Shown here piece after piece: positions 44,651 to 56,728 of a DNA stretch of 64,000 bases (its first letter is position 1; every line of letters begins with the position of its first letter). Position numbers and translations under genes: made by a program. The stretch is from assembly GCA_033296885.1 (NCBI GenBank), contig MU863889.1:248001-312000 (forward strand). The letters are read 5' to 3'. The stretch is from Triangularia verruculosa (lineage: Eukaryota > Ascomycota > Sordariomycetes > Sordariales > Podosporaceae). Under the pieces are notes generated by a model. It saw only the letters and a program-made list of their open reading frames with translations. It did no database searches and was not told where the DNA came from.

Positions 44651-46483
44651 ATGTCTTTCGGAGGCCAAACACCCACCATTATTGTCCTGAAAGAGGGTTA
44701 GAAACAACCCCTCCTTCCCGATCCGCTCACCGTTGTCCCCTCCCCCACTGACTCGATGCTTGTTGTGCTGCGCAGGGACCGACGCCTCTCAGGGCAAGGG
44801 CCAGATCATCTCCAACATCAACGCCTGTCTCGCCGTCCAGGCCACGATAAAGTCTACTCTCGGCCCCTATGGCGGCGATCTGTTAATGGTCGATGCCAAC
44901 GGCAAGCAGACCATCACCAACGATGGTGCCACCGTCATGAAGCTCCTGGACATTGTCCACCCCGCCGCCCGCATCCTCGTCGATATTGCCCGGTCACAAG
45001 ACGCCGAAGTCGGTGACGGCACTACCTCCGTCGTTGTCCTCGCTGGCGAGATCCTCAAGGAGGTCAAGGAACATGTTGAGAACGGGGTCAGCTCACAGAT
45101 CATCGTCAAGGGTCTTAGGAGAGCGTCAACCATGGCGGTGAACAAGATCAAGGAGATTGCTGTCAACACGACCGAGGGCAACAGGAGAGACACACTTGAG
45201 AAGCTCGCTGCCACCGCCATGACCAGCAAGCTTATCAAGCGGAACACCGAATTCTTCACAAAGAGTGCGACCCCCTTTTCCAAGTACACAATAGGCAGCA
45301 ACCGGGCCCCAGTGCTAACGTTTACTTTCTCCTACCAGTGGTCGTCGATGCCGTCCTCTCCCTCGACCAGGAAGACCTTAACGAGAAGTTAATAGGTATC
45401 AAGAAGATCCCCGGCGGTTCCCTCACCGACTCTCTCTTCGTCAACGGTGTCGCCTTCAAGAAGACCTTTTCCTACGCCGGTTTCGAGCAACAGCCCAAGT
45501 CCTTCAAGAAGCCCAAGATCGTCTGCCTCAACGTCGAGCTCGAACTCAAGGCCGAGAAGGACAACGCCGAGGTCCGCGTCGAGCACGTTTCCGAATACCA
45601 AGCCATCGTCGACGCCGAATGGCAGATCATCTTCAAGAAGCTCGAAGCCCTCCACGCCACCGGCGCCAAGGTCGTCCTCTCCAAGCTCCCCATCGGTGAC
45701 TTGGCTACCCAGTACTTCGCCGACCGCGACATCTTCTGCGCTGGTCGTGTATCCGCCGATGATATGGAGCGTGTTGTCCAAGCCACCGGCGCCACCGTCC
45801 AGAGCACCTGCTCCGACATTCACGCTGAGCATCTCGGCACATGCGACACGTTCGAAGAGAGACAAATTGGCGGCGAGCGCTTCAACTTCTTTGAGGGCTG
45901 CCCCTCTGCCAAGACCTGCACTTTGGTCCTCCGTGGTGGTGCCGAGCAGTTTATCGCCGAGGTCGAGCGCTCTCTGCACGACGCTCTCATGATTGTCAAG
46001 CGCGCCATCCGCAACAAGACCATTGTTGGTGGCGGTGGTGCCACAGAAATGGAGGTTTCCGCCTACCTTCACCGTTTTGCCGACCGCGACGTTGCCCACA
46101 AGCAACAAGCCATCATCAAGAGCTTCGCCAAGGCCATGGAGGTTATTCCCCGCCAGCTCTGCGACAATGCCGGTTTCGACGCCACCGATATCCTCAACAG
46201 ACTGAGAGTCGAGCACAGAAGGGGTGACACGTGGGCCGGTGTCGACTTTATCAATGAGGGCACAGCGGACATGATGGAGAGATTTGTGTGGGAGCCAGCG
46301 CTGGTCAAGGTCAATGCCATCCAGGCTGCTACCGAGGCTGCGTGCTTGATTCTGGGTGTGGACGAGACCATCAGAAACGAGGAGAGCCAGGCTCCTCAGG
46401 GCCCAGGTGCGGCTCTGCGTCCAGGTGATGCGCAGAGGGCAGTTGGCGGGAGGGGTCGTGGGAGAGGTATTCCCAGACGGTAA
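44651..46483 (+). CDS. CCT7: T-complex protein 1 subunit eta (CCT7/TCP-1 eta)
   Basis: Exons 44651-44696, 44776-45264 and 45339-46483 give 559 aa, the normal length. This is a subunit of the cytosolic eight-membered group II chaperonin ring that folds actin and tubulin. Chaperonin motifs are present: STLGPYGGD near the N-terminus, ITNDGATVMKLLDI, DAEVGDGTTSVVVLAGE (ATP-binding), and VVGGG-type IVGGGGATEM. The last block is VDFINEGTADM. The C-terminus is Gly/Arg-rich (GGRGRGRGIPRR). The first exon encodes just 15 residues, typical of fungal housekeeping genes. Confidence 0.98.
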
Positions 46484-47596
46484 AAGCAGGGTGAAAAGTG
46501 GGCTGTAGATTAAAATGATGGAATAAGTGGGGGAGTCATTGCATGAGCATGGGATGGAATGTTGATACCTAGAGTCCTTGCGTGTTATATACATTGCAAT
46601 GTGGTAATAAAAGATGTTAAAGTCCAGGGTTGTTTTCTGGTTACAAGTGGTGCAAAAGAGGGTCTCTTCCTATTTTCTCTCTTTGAAAGACGTGAGTTGT
46701 CACGTCTCTTGACATTTCGCCGTAATGATCATCGTTACCGAATGGAAAGCTAGTGATCACTTTCAAAGCCTCAACGATATACCAAGCATACACGGAGAAG
46801 TAAACCCACACTGCAAGTGAGGAAGCAGGCCTCGCACTTGATGCTGGCTGTCAACATTTCCCCGAAAAGATTGCTTGACAGAGAGAAGACGGCATACAAA
46901 CAAAAGTAGATATGTTACTGGTTCGGAGGTTACCACGCGAAGACGGAAACCATCTAAATCCCTCTAGGAAGAATTTTAACGTGGAGGAGGAAGACAGATG
47001 GGTGGTGGTACAGCATAAGGTAGGTACTTTGACATGTCGTGCCAATGGATTGGGAAAAGTTTCAGCGTTAAAGAAGGAGATGGAATGGAGATTGGTACAA
47101 AGACATGGCCTAGTTTCAACTTGCTGAAAGGGCGAGCTGCTACACTACCGTAGTCTAAAACAATCGCCAGACATTCAAAACATCTTCCAGCTGAACCTGG
47201 CGCCTTAGACCCCGATTCGAAACCAATTTATCGTGAAATAAGTAGATGGGAGGATGGGTGATGCAACAACTTTGACCAAGATCTTGATCAATAAAAGTCT
47301 TATAACATTTTGACCTCTTCCATTATCAAAAGCTTTAGGTGCACCTCATCCGTTTCGAAGCTTGTTATACTCTGAAAACTCTTTTCATTACAAAATAATA
47401 AGTCTGAAGGACAACAGTCAACCTCAGTACTAGTAATCAAACACTTGTAAAAACATCGCCCCTAGAAGTCCCAAACAACTCTATTTTTCCCAACCGTCAA
47501 CCACCCTTTCATCGTCGTATTACTCCATGCAAACATCATGCATCCAAAATATCATGTCATCAACCCCCTTTCAAACACAGTGCCAACCAGCCGGAC
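46484..47596. other. Intergenic, 1.1 kb
   Basis: 3' flank of CCT7 and of the convergent Spt10-like gene. No gene seen. Confidence 0.55.
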
Positions 47597-48533
47597 CTAA
47601 CCCGGCCTACCATCATCATCCCCAACCTCCGTAGGAACAGGAGTAGCCGGCATTTCATCATCCTTTGGAGACAACGGCCGACTCTTGATTTCAATATTAC
47701 CAGAACCTCCCTTGGATTCCGGTTCATCATCGCCATCATTATCATCATCATCCTGCGGCTCCTCAATCAACATCTCCAAATCCCTATCCACCGCCTCTTC
47801 CACCTCCTCCCTTGTCCTCCCTCCTCCCACACCTACCCCTCCCGGGACGTGGCCAACCCCAACCCCAACCACATCATCATCCTCTTCCGCCCCGGCATTG
47901 ATCAACGCCTGAAACGCGTCCGTTTCTGGATCGTGATCGTGGGGATGGTGAACATCGCCCAGTAAATAGTGCGGGTGAACTAGATGCCCCGAGTGAGCAT
48001 GGTGATGGTGGTCATGGTGGTGGTGTAGAGATGATTGAATGATTTGCGGATCAATCTGCTGATACACATCCGCCACTACGGGATGCGGGTGGTGGTGCCC
48101 ATGGTGTGCCGGGTGGTGAGGTGAGTGGTGGTGGTGTTGGTGGTGGTGGTGGTGGGTATCATGTCCGGCCATAGTCGTGTCGACGCCTGTGCTCGTGTCT
48201 ATTGCGTGACTGTGACTGGCCGGAGATAACAGAGATATCGTCGTCGGATCACCATACTGTGGTGTTGGATGCTGGCTTGGCACGGTAAACGGGCCCAAAT
48301 GGGACGGGTCCGATATTGGTGGCCTTGGCTGCTGCTGTAGGGTTGTTGATGAAGAGGGGACTTCTAGCCCAGATGCAGCAGCGGCAGCAGCGGCAGCAGC
48401 AGCAGCAGCAGTTGGACTTGGGGAAGATCGCTTAGGATTAGGAGCCCCGGAGAGTGTTACAGAACTGGGTCGTTTTACGCCGTTGACAGAAGCAAGAGCA
48501 GGTGATGGCTCGGCAGCTGTTTGGGAGGCCTGG

Positions 48534-48565
<32 letters not shown>

Positions 48566-49636
48566 CGCTTGAGAATTTGACGAGGATGCCTTCCCCAGCT
48601 CTTTGCATTCTGTACAGTTCCTAATTACATCGGATACCGTCTCCTTGATGCGGCTCCAGTGGTACCGCTCCGCGATGGTGGCCGTCGTCTTGTTGATGCC
48701 GGCGTGAGCCTGGTTGTGCACCGTCCTGGCGATCTCGTACTGGCGCTGGGGGTCCGAGATGACCTCCTTGTCCTTGAGCATCAAGACGTCGCCCTCCAGG
48801 AGCTTGTAGTGGGTGGCGGCGCTACGGAGTCTGCTTTTTTCGGCTCGGTCAGCGCCGTTCGGATAGCGGCCGTATTTGAGGTAGAACTTGATCTTGTCGA
48901 AACGCTCTTCACTCACAAGTTCCTCGTTGCCCGCGCCGCCTGCCGCGTCGCCCAGGTCGCGCCCGTAGATGATGGCGTCCACCAGCCGGTCCGGGTGGCT
49001 CTTGAGGTTGCCGGCGCCCTTGACACGTCCGATCCGCTTGAAGCCCAGGGCGTCCCAAATCTTGCACGAAGCCACGTTCGTTTCGTAGACTAAGTTGAAG
49101 ACGGAGTACTTGTAGCCCAGCTGGGGAGCCCACTCGAGATAGGTCTCACCCATCAGGCGACCAACACCGCGGTTGCGGGAAGCATCAGTGACGATGAAGC
49201 CCGCATTGCAGATGTGGCTGCTGCGGCCGGGGTAGTTGGGCTTGATGTAGAAAGTGCCAAGGCACTCCTTGGACCAGTCCTTGCCCTCGACCACATCAGC
49301 AGCGCTCTCGATGTTGCCCAACAGCATGATACCGGCAAAGTTCTGGAACCAGTAGGCAGCAAACCTGTCAAGCGGCATGGGTTCCATCATGGGGTAGGTA
49401 TCACCACCTTCGATTTCCTTGCTGAACTGGTCACTGAGGTAGCGCAGCAGGGACTCGGGTACATCATCCCGAGATGCAAACGGAATGACGGTGGCCTCTG
49501 TCTGCCGGTCCCTGAGCGTGACATGGCGAGGCACAATGGAAGCCGGGACCGAAGGCTTAGCGGGGTCCGGATACGGAGGGTTGCCCGAGACACGGTAGAT
49601 GGTCGGGGCGGCGGGGTCGTCCAGAATGGCCGGCAT
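47597..49636 (-). CDS. GNAT acetyltransferase with integrase-type HHCC zinc finger (Spt10-like)
   Basis: Single exon, 679 aa. The N-terminal GNAT fold (about residues 60-235) shows GTFYIKPNYPGRSSHICNAGF and the acetyl-CoA loop RNRGVGRLMGETYL, then NVASCKIWDALGFKRIGRV. A second region has the zinc motif HNQAHAGINKTTATIAERYHW (about 307) and ending IRNCTECKEL; this is the H-H-C-C pattern of retroelement integrases, as in yeast Spt10. The rest is low complexity: Ala runs, an Asn/Ser-rich part, and long His-rich stretches near the C-terminus. Yeast Spt10 uses this finger to bind histone-gene promoters. By analogy this may be a histone gene activator; that is inference. The family match relies on pattern only. 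Confidence 0.85.
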
Positions 49637-50399
49637 TGCTTCTTGGCAGGCCGTGTTCGGTCCGGACGGTGTTCAAGCAGTCAAGACATGCAGCTGTCCG
49701 TCTATGGCGGGCCGAATGTGAGTTATTAGCATCATGGTGGTCTGTCAACTGGGACAACAAGCAGTAATGGTAGAAAAATGCATGTTGTATTTGCTTCCTC
49801 CTCTTCCTACATAGACCCCCTTCTCACAGTCCGTGGTGAATCAGTAGTAGTTAAAACACCCGTACCTAAAGCAAAAAGTGTTCTGGAGGGGTACCCGAAC
49901 GGCACGACTCAGGGACAGGTGGGTGTGGACGTCGGGCCGGTTCGTGCCCAATCAACGGGGGAATGCCGGTGTGGCGTGATGAGAGCGGCCGAACGCAGGT
50001 CGCAGGGTGCTGTGACGTGACGAGGACGTGTCTGCTGTGCTGAAATGTTCGTGGTGATGATTTGTGCTTGGTGAGGGGAAATTCGCTGGAACGGGGATGC
50101 TGCGAAGATTTCGGCCCGCAGGTGCTGGGGCTTAGTCATGGGACCGGGGTACTTGCAACTGCTGACAGCCCGTCGTGAAGAGTCAAGCAGCTGTCAGACA
50201 ATATCAACGACAGCCATTATCGCAACAACATGTTGATATACGCCAAGGGAAGACTTGAGGTAATGTGGTTACTATTGAACCTAGTCCTGCCTCTACCCAG
50301 AACCAATGTACCAATTTTGTTCTTATTTTACATGTACATACAAAGCCTCTAAAATACACATTCGTCTTGGATTTTGATACAGAAAAGAGAACTCGCCGA
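49637..50399. other. Intergenic, promoter of the Spt10-like gene
   Basis: Holds the start-side flank of the GNAT gene and the 3' flank of uS2m. A duplicated TGACGTGACG segment is visible near 50012. No coding pattern. Confidence 0.5.
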
Positions 50400-51703
50400 C
50401 TAGTATTTGGACGGAACAGCTCCGGGACCAAACATCTCAGCGAGAACCTCCTCCTCCGTCATCAAGTCGGCCGGCTTGAGACCATTGTCATCAGGCCCCC
50501 CCTCCGCCAATCTCTTCTTCTCCTTCGCCGCCGCTTCCGCCTTGATGTTTTTATTCACTCTATTGACAAAAGTCGTCACATCCTTGGGCGTCTGCCACGC
50601 CACAACGCCCTGCTTAGCATCCTCCAGTCTCCTCTGCTGCCCCCTCTCACCCGCCCTCCCCAAAACTCCGGCAATAAGAGCCACAGACCGCAAACTAGTA
50701 ACCCCGTTAGCAACGTTCCTCTCGTATATGTCCCCCTGACCGTCCCAGGAACAGACTCACCTGTCATCATTAGCCGGAATCTGATACGTAACCCAACTCG
50801 GGTCAGCATCCGTGTCAACAATCCCCACCGTCGGTATCGTAGCCACCGCACACTCCCTCAACATCGAGTAATTCTCCAGTGGGTTTAAGCAAACCACCAA
50901 ATCTGGCGTCACCGGCCTGCAGTCCCTCAAATGCTCGTCAAACCCCTGCAACTCCCTATCCGTCTCATCCACAATCTTCAGTTGTCCTCCCTGCAGAAGC
51001 ACATCTTTATTCGTGATGCACCCCGGCGTCCATTTCTGGAACAAATGGCACGCCCCCGCCATCTCCGCCATCCTCGTGACAATCGGCATCTGACCCTTCC
51101 TATTCCCCACAAACAAGATCAACCCGCCGTAGTACGCCACCTCCTCGACTACCCTCGCGGCTCTTCGTAGGTGCGCAGCTGTCTGCTCGAGAGAAATGAT
51201 GTGGATGTCGGAGCGTTGGCCGTATATGTACCGCGAGTTGGCGGGGTTCCACCTCGAGACGTGGTGGCCCATGTGGCATTGCGCCGCGAGCAAGTCCTCG
51301 AGGGACGCGTCGTGCGGTGGGTTGCGGATGATCTCGTCGGGCAGATATCTCCTCTCAATTTCGGAACCGAGCTTCTCGGTCTCCTTCTGGTAGGCGATGA
51401 ACTTCTTGAACTTCGAGGGCATGGCGGCAATCTCGCGCTCCTGTCTCTTGGCTGCCAGTCTCGCTTCCCGGGCGGCGTGAGTGGCGGACAAAGCAGCGAG
51501 CTGCTCTACCGCCGCTTCGTTCCCGGCCACGGCGGTTGTCGTCTGGGTCGAGAGGAGTCGCAGACATGATGGTGCTGATGGAGGGGCAGAGAGCACCTGG
51601 CGGCCTGTGTTTGGCAACCGACTCAATTAGCGGGAGTCCTGGAGAATGGGACAGATACTAAACTAAACTTACCGTGCCGCACGCCAAAGTTCCGTATAAT
51701 CAT
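50400..51703 (-). CDS. Mitochondrial ribosomal protein uS2m (MRP4 type)
   Basis: Three exons, 51703-51673, 51604-50761 and 50694-50400, give 389 aa. The first exon encodes only MIIRNFGVRH plus part of a codon, so a start at the later in-frame TTG is unnecessary. The N-terminus (RNFGVRHGRQVLS region) is basic and fits a mitochondrial presequence. The uS2 core includes LLAAQCHMGHHVSRWNP and YIYGQRSDIHIISLEQT. It continues with LILFVGNRKGQ, WTPGCITN and PDLVVCLNPLENYSMLRECA, then IPTVGIVDTDADPSWVTYQIPAND. The C-terminal third is a fungal extension. It is a small-subunit protein of the mitoribosome. Confidence 0.94.
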
Positions 51704-52200
51704 GGCGGGAATGCTGGGGTCTTTGCAGGCATCACCAGTTTCCAAGAGTTGTTGCCGGCCGATGCGCAAATCAACTTTTCTCCAGAGGCAGCTTGATTCA
51801 AGGTGGCCCGTGCTCATTCGTCAACTCCCACCTGCCGAACCGACGCCCGGACCACTTCGGAGCTCTCTCCAATTCAATTCAGGGGAACATCCGGTGACAA
51901 TGGGACGAGAAGAATGAATTGAGATTTTCTGTGAACAAAGGAAAAGAGAAAGTGCTATTAGATCATCTATGAAAGTAATAGGCAGTCATGAAGTCTGATA
52001 CAAATGAATTCTACACCACAAACCTCGCCATGAGCGAACTGTATACTTTTCAATGTTATCATAAAACAGTTCAACCCAACACAGGGCTCGTTCAGCTCGT
52101 CTCCAATTTTGCTTTATCACCTCCCGAAAAGCGGATATATACTCGCCGATTCCTCTCTCTCTCTCTCTCTCTCTCTCCCCCAGGCCCGCCTTCTAGTCGT
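51704..52200. other. Intergenic with CT microsatellite
   Basis: A (CT)n run of about 24 bases sits near 52154-52178, in the 3' flank of the CBS-PB1 gene. No coding pattern. Confidence 0.6.
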
Positions 52201-54440
52201 TTATCTGCTAGACGCTCTGCCAATAGCAAAGACACCAATAATCACGACAGCCAATGTGACAATAGCACCTGGTAGGAGGAGCTCATTAGGAACACCTGCG
52301 ATAACCTGTTCCTGTTGAGGAGGGGCAGTCCGTGTGCGGGTTCTCCGGCGGACGGGTGTCTCCTCCTCCGACTCATCATCCTCCTCATCCGACTCCTCGT
52401 CATTGCGTGCCTTTCTCCGCTCTCTGACGACTGAAGAGGCAGGAGGAGTAGGCTGAGCAGCTGGTTCTGGTGCTGGGGCGACGGCAACAGGGGGCTGATT
52501 AGGGTCGTGAACGAGGAGGTCCACCTTATCGCGGCGTCCATGCCGGGCGAGAAGGATGGCCTCCAGAAGATCTTGGTCTGTCGTGATGGAAACGGAATCT
52601 CCCTCGTCATCCAAATAGCTCAAGGCAAAGCCACCCGAGAGCTGACCATCCTCTACCACTGGCGCACCTCCAATGGTTTCCACTTCGGCACCGAGCTTGG
52701 CTGTGACGTTGGCAACAAATTCCTCCATGCCATGTGCGGCAGTCACCTGCAGACGGTGGACACGCCCACTAGGCGCCTTGAACTTGAAGGCGAACGGGAC
52801 CTCGCTCGGTGGAAGCTCGGGTGTGATAGGCGCCACAGCACTATGAGGGGGCGAATCGATACCCGCATGGCTGGCAGAATCGCCGGGAGCAACGCTGTCG
52901 TTGATTCTGTCGCGCGACATATCGGGGGACATAACCGAGCGGGTGTGGTGGGTGTGGTGATGGGAACCGTCACCAGAGACCATGGACTCGGTCTCGTGGT
53001 CAAGCGAAAGCCAGAATTTGTTCCATGCCGGTCCTTCGTTGTCGGCGCCTGTTCCCATTGTATTGATCTGCTCAAGAGTGGCGTAGGTGAGCTTGAGTAC
53101 ATCCACCATACCGACAATCTCGCCGCCATCGTTCATCACTGGAAGGTTGAGATAGTGGCCATCTAAAGCCCCATGTTAGCTTTGATCTCGAATCCCCCAA
53201 CGCAGATCAACCTACCGTGCATCTTGCGCAGAGCAGCCTGGATGGTCATGTCCATGGGCGCAAAGTCGGGGTGGGGGGTCATCACACGGACAACACTGCA
53301 GGTCGCAGGATCAAGGCCTGGGGCAATAACACGCAGGACAACATCCTTGCTTGTGAAGATACCCGTAATAGCCCCCTGATCTTGCACCAAGACGGCTGTG
53401 GTGTGATTCTCCTTCATCAACTGAGCTGCCTCCTTGACCGATGTTCGTACACTGACGGTGGTGGGGGGAATGCCGTTAAGGACCGACTCGAGGGTCGGGC
53501 CCGACATCTTGGACCGCAGGGCCTCGACGTACTGAATAATCTGTTGAGGCTGACTTGTGCCCAGCTCGGACTGCACACCTTCAAGGGCGTCGTAGAGACG
53601 GCGAGACGAGGAATACGCCCGCTCCAACTTCTCCATGGCTTCATAGAAGCACTTTGTGATATCGAGCACACCGGAAATGTCCTGATTCTCGTCCATGACG
53701 GGCAAGTGACGGAAGCCCTTGCGGACCATGAGGTCGAGGGCATCGGTGGCACTGGTGTCGGTTCTGGCGCAAAGGGGGTTCTTGGTCATGATTTCGGCGA
53801 TGGTGACATTGGCGGCCTTCAACCCAGCTCCAACAACACGGAAGGCGAGATCCTTGGCGGTAAAGATACCGGCGATCCTCTCGTCGTCGTCGGTAACAAG
53901 CACGCAGTCTTCCCTTTTCGCGGCCATCAACTGAGCGGCCTCGGAAACGGTCGTCGCGGGCTTGATCTGGAGGGCGGGGCTCGGTTTGAGGGCGAGAACG
54001 GTTCCAGGAGGGGCTTTGCGGGAATGGCGGGCTCGGCTGGTAAGGTGCTTCTTCTTGGAGAGATCGCTCTCCAGCTTGCGGCGGATAGCCTGGTAGTGAC
54101 AGAGTAAGCCTTCATGTTGTGCCTCACCATGTGGTATTTCCCCTCCTCCGCCACGTCACTGATCAGGAGATGCGAAAGAGAGGCGCCAAGACGAGCCGAT
54201 AACAGGCTGGGAATAAGAAGAAAAGGAAGCCAAAATACACACCTCATCCCGTTTGGCTTGTTTTTGCCTGCCCGCGCTCAAGGAGGCGCCGCTCTCGCTG
54301 GGGGCGGCATGGGTGGCTTCAACTGGTCTGGGGATTGCCGACGAGGCAGACGATGTTGTAGGGGTATTCGGTGTGAAAGGGATGCCGCCGCGGTGGCCGG
54401 TCCGGCTCGGGCCTCGCATGGTGCCCGGAGTCGTCGACAT
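52201..54440 (-). CDS. CBS-PB1 domain protein with C-terminal membrane anchor, 677 aa
   Basis: Exons 54440-54243, 54089-53216 and 53162-52201 join in frame (introns of 153 and 53 nt). The N-terminus is Ser/Pro/Arg-rich, then basic (AIRRKLESDLSKKKHLTSRA). Two CBS pairs follow: the first at about residues 110-235 (VTDDDERIAGIFTAKDL, MDENQDISGVLDITKC), the second at about 277-385 (VQDQGAITGIFTSKDV, MNDGGEIVGMVDVLKL). A PB1 domain occupies about 480-560 (FAFKFKAPSGRVHRL, FALSYLDDEGD). An acidic/Arg-rich linker precedes a final helix (LLLPGAIVTLAVVIIGVFA), so it is probably tail-anchored in an internal membrane. CBS domains sense adenine nucleotides or metabolites. The fungal family is conserved but its function is little known. 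Confidence 0.92.
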
Positions 54441-56113
54441 TTTATCGGTGAGAAGCTCTGCTATAAGATATGCTGATAACTAGCCGTAGACTCTACGTAC
54501 GATCTGGCGATCTGGCGAGTGACTTTGGAACTTGTCGGCGGTCAGATGTCGGCAATTTTCTCGAACGGGTTGTGACATTCAGTGAGTGGATTTCTCAACC
54601 GACGAAGCTCAAAGCCGGTGGCCAATCAGACTTTTCCAATCAGATGACCGCCCTCGCCAGCCGAGTCTCCCTTGGCTGAGGGTGCACGGACCAGCTTTGA
54701 ATTGTGTAAAACCCCCGCCGAAGCCCCAGCTTTTGGTGGGGTTTGAGAGAAGAAATTCAACGGCATCAATGGTTGAGAAAGGATGTCCTGTTTACTTTGA
54801 ACTGGGCATGAGCCAGGAAGGGGCGGGGAACTGTTTTCTCGCCGGCATTTGTCACTACAAAATGTGGGGGATGTGTACCGGTAGTGTAGTCGGTACGTAT
54901 CTTTTAGCGGGGAACTAAAGGCGGTTGCATGACCTCAACCGCTATCCTGGATTCGACCTTGTCCACCTTTTTTGTGATAACATCTCTTTTATAGAAGAGG
55001 GGTGTGTTTCTGTCATCATTGGAGCGGAACACCGGCATCGTCCGGTCGATCTATTGAAGCCGGGCGTGCAACGTGTCAGAGATAGAAAATCTTCATGTGG
55101 GCGCAATCAAAACGTGCCAGCACAGCATTCCGGCTTGCTGTTGGTCAACGAGCTGAAAAAAACCATATCTCCATGACGTCCAGAACGTCCTCGTTGGTTC
55201 CCTGTTTGGCGATCTTGACTGCAGGTTACTACGGGACCACCCCCATCCGACTCATGGCACGGCATTACCCCGCTGGAGTATTGAAATTGTTCTCGACACT
55301 CGCTCAATGGTCGTGAGTTCGTCTGTTGAACGACACAAACTCTTCTAACTGCTACAGGCAGGTAAGACCGACGTTTCGTATACGAAGTCACAAAGGGCCA
55401 AGGACCTGGATCCCTCCAAAAGATCGTGTGTCTAGGCGAGGTGCTTGTTTTTGTGGCGTGAAACTTCCCCATTCCAAGGCACCTTTCCAGCCAATCATAT
55501 CTTCAAATTCCTGTAGCAGCATCGCTTGCATGACGGGGTGGAGCCCGGCTTCCTGCATTCCTGAGTGTGAAGCACCAATCATGCTGCGCCCTTCTGTTGG
55601 CAATTATCCCTTGACACGGACACGCTCTCGACGTCACCTGCCGCTTCGCAACAATTCCGGATTCAGGATTTAATGCTACAACAGGACTGTGACGCTATGC
55701 CAACGGCTCTTCTTATGGACATGTCAGCCCGGGCGGTTCGATAGACGTCTCATCTTTGTTTTCACCTTCGTTTTCACCCTTTACCTTCGTTGACTGTTCA
55801 TTATTCCATATTCTTCTTGAGGGGACCACTACCGCACCGTTATTTTTCCAAGTTCCTGAGCGCACCACCTCCCGCTAGGTACGGCACACGCTTACACAAG
55901 GCGGCCCGCCGTCGGTCTCCCTTCAAATTGGCAACAGGAGTCTAAACCCCTGCGGCCAACAGACCCCGACCTTTTCGACGATTTGGGACAGTCGCTGGAA
56001 GATTGAAAAAGTGGATGGTCTGACTTTTGGCGGAACCCGAGGGAACGGAAAGGAAGACAGTCGCTTTGCAATCGCCTTGATCAAGACAAGACCACCCCGA
56101 TCTCCTGTCACCA
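54441..56113. other. Intergenic, 1.7 kb, divergent promoter region
   Basis: It separates the divergent CBS-PB1 and small TM protein genes. Several frames are open up to about 120 codons on either strand, but none has a recognisable protein or a better start. Pyrimidine-rich tracts occur near 55750-55850. Confidence 0.5.
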
Positions 56114-56728
56114 ATGGCGCCCCAATGGACAGCTCCCGCAGCGAGCTCGCAGCACTGGTCTGCCGCAGGCTTCAAGCGCGCTGTAGCCGCCATGCTTCTC
56201 CCACGCGAGGACGAATGCAGCCCACAGCCAGGAATTAATCTGTGCGAGAAGCCCGGCATTTCGACAGCTCAAATCACATGGATTGTCGTCGGCAGCGTCT
56301 TGTGAGTTTTTCTTCGTGCTGCTGCCGCCGAAATGCTGCTGACTGTTGTCTACAGTGGAGCCCTGATTATTTGCACCCTCAGTGTCCTCGCCTTCCTGCA
56401 CCGCCGCAAGAAGAAGAGAGATGCCCGCGAAGACAAGAGCGATCGGTTCCAAATGTCGGATTACGGACTGGACGACGTACCTTCGAGAAACCGAAGGGCC
56501 AACGATCACGATTCGAAGTTCTCGCCTGAGGGCTCGCCGAGTGGGTTTGGTCGACGGTCGGGGGACCCTCTGGACGCCCCCAAGGAGGTCAAGCTGAGCG
56601 CCGCCCAACTCAATGGGCACTTGAACCCCTTTGACGATATGGGAGCAGGGGGAAACAAACAGTGGCCCAAGAGGGACAGCAGTCGGGGAAGCCCACTCCG
56701 AGGAAGCCCGCTCCAGGACAAGTCATGA
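56114..56728 (+). CDS. Small single-pass membrane protein, 186 aa
   Basis: Exons 56114-56301 and 56356-56728 join in frame. The N-terminal part (about 1-48) is polar with two Cys-containing turns (DECSPQPGINLCEKPGIS). A single transmembrane helix follows (ITWIVVGSVFGALIICTLSVLAFL). A basic juxtamembrane stretch (HRRKKKRDARED) precedes a polar tail with DAPKEVKLSAAQLNGHLNPFDD. There is no cleavable signal; the positive-inside rule suggests the C-terminal tail is cytosolic. The family is unknown to me. It may be a conserved fungal membrane protein. Confidence 0.75.

Noticed and set aside
45389..46594. 401-codon minus-strand frame opposite CCT7
   Set aside because: Shadow of the strongly biased CCT7 codons; no protein signature or start context.
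48375..48560. GCAGCA-type repeats taken as a possible CRISPR or microsatellite locus
   Set aside because: They encode in-frame Ala runs of the GNAT protein, with no spacers or separate structure.
51604..51626. Start of uS2m at an in-frame TTG
   Set aside because: A short spliced first exon with a true ATG (51703) and matching phase explains the N-terminus.
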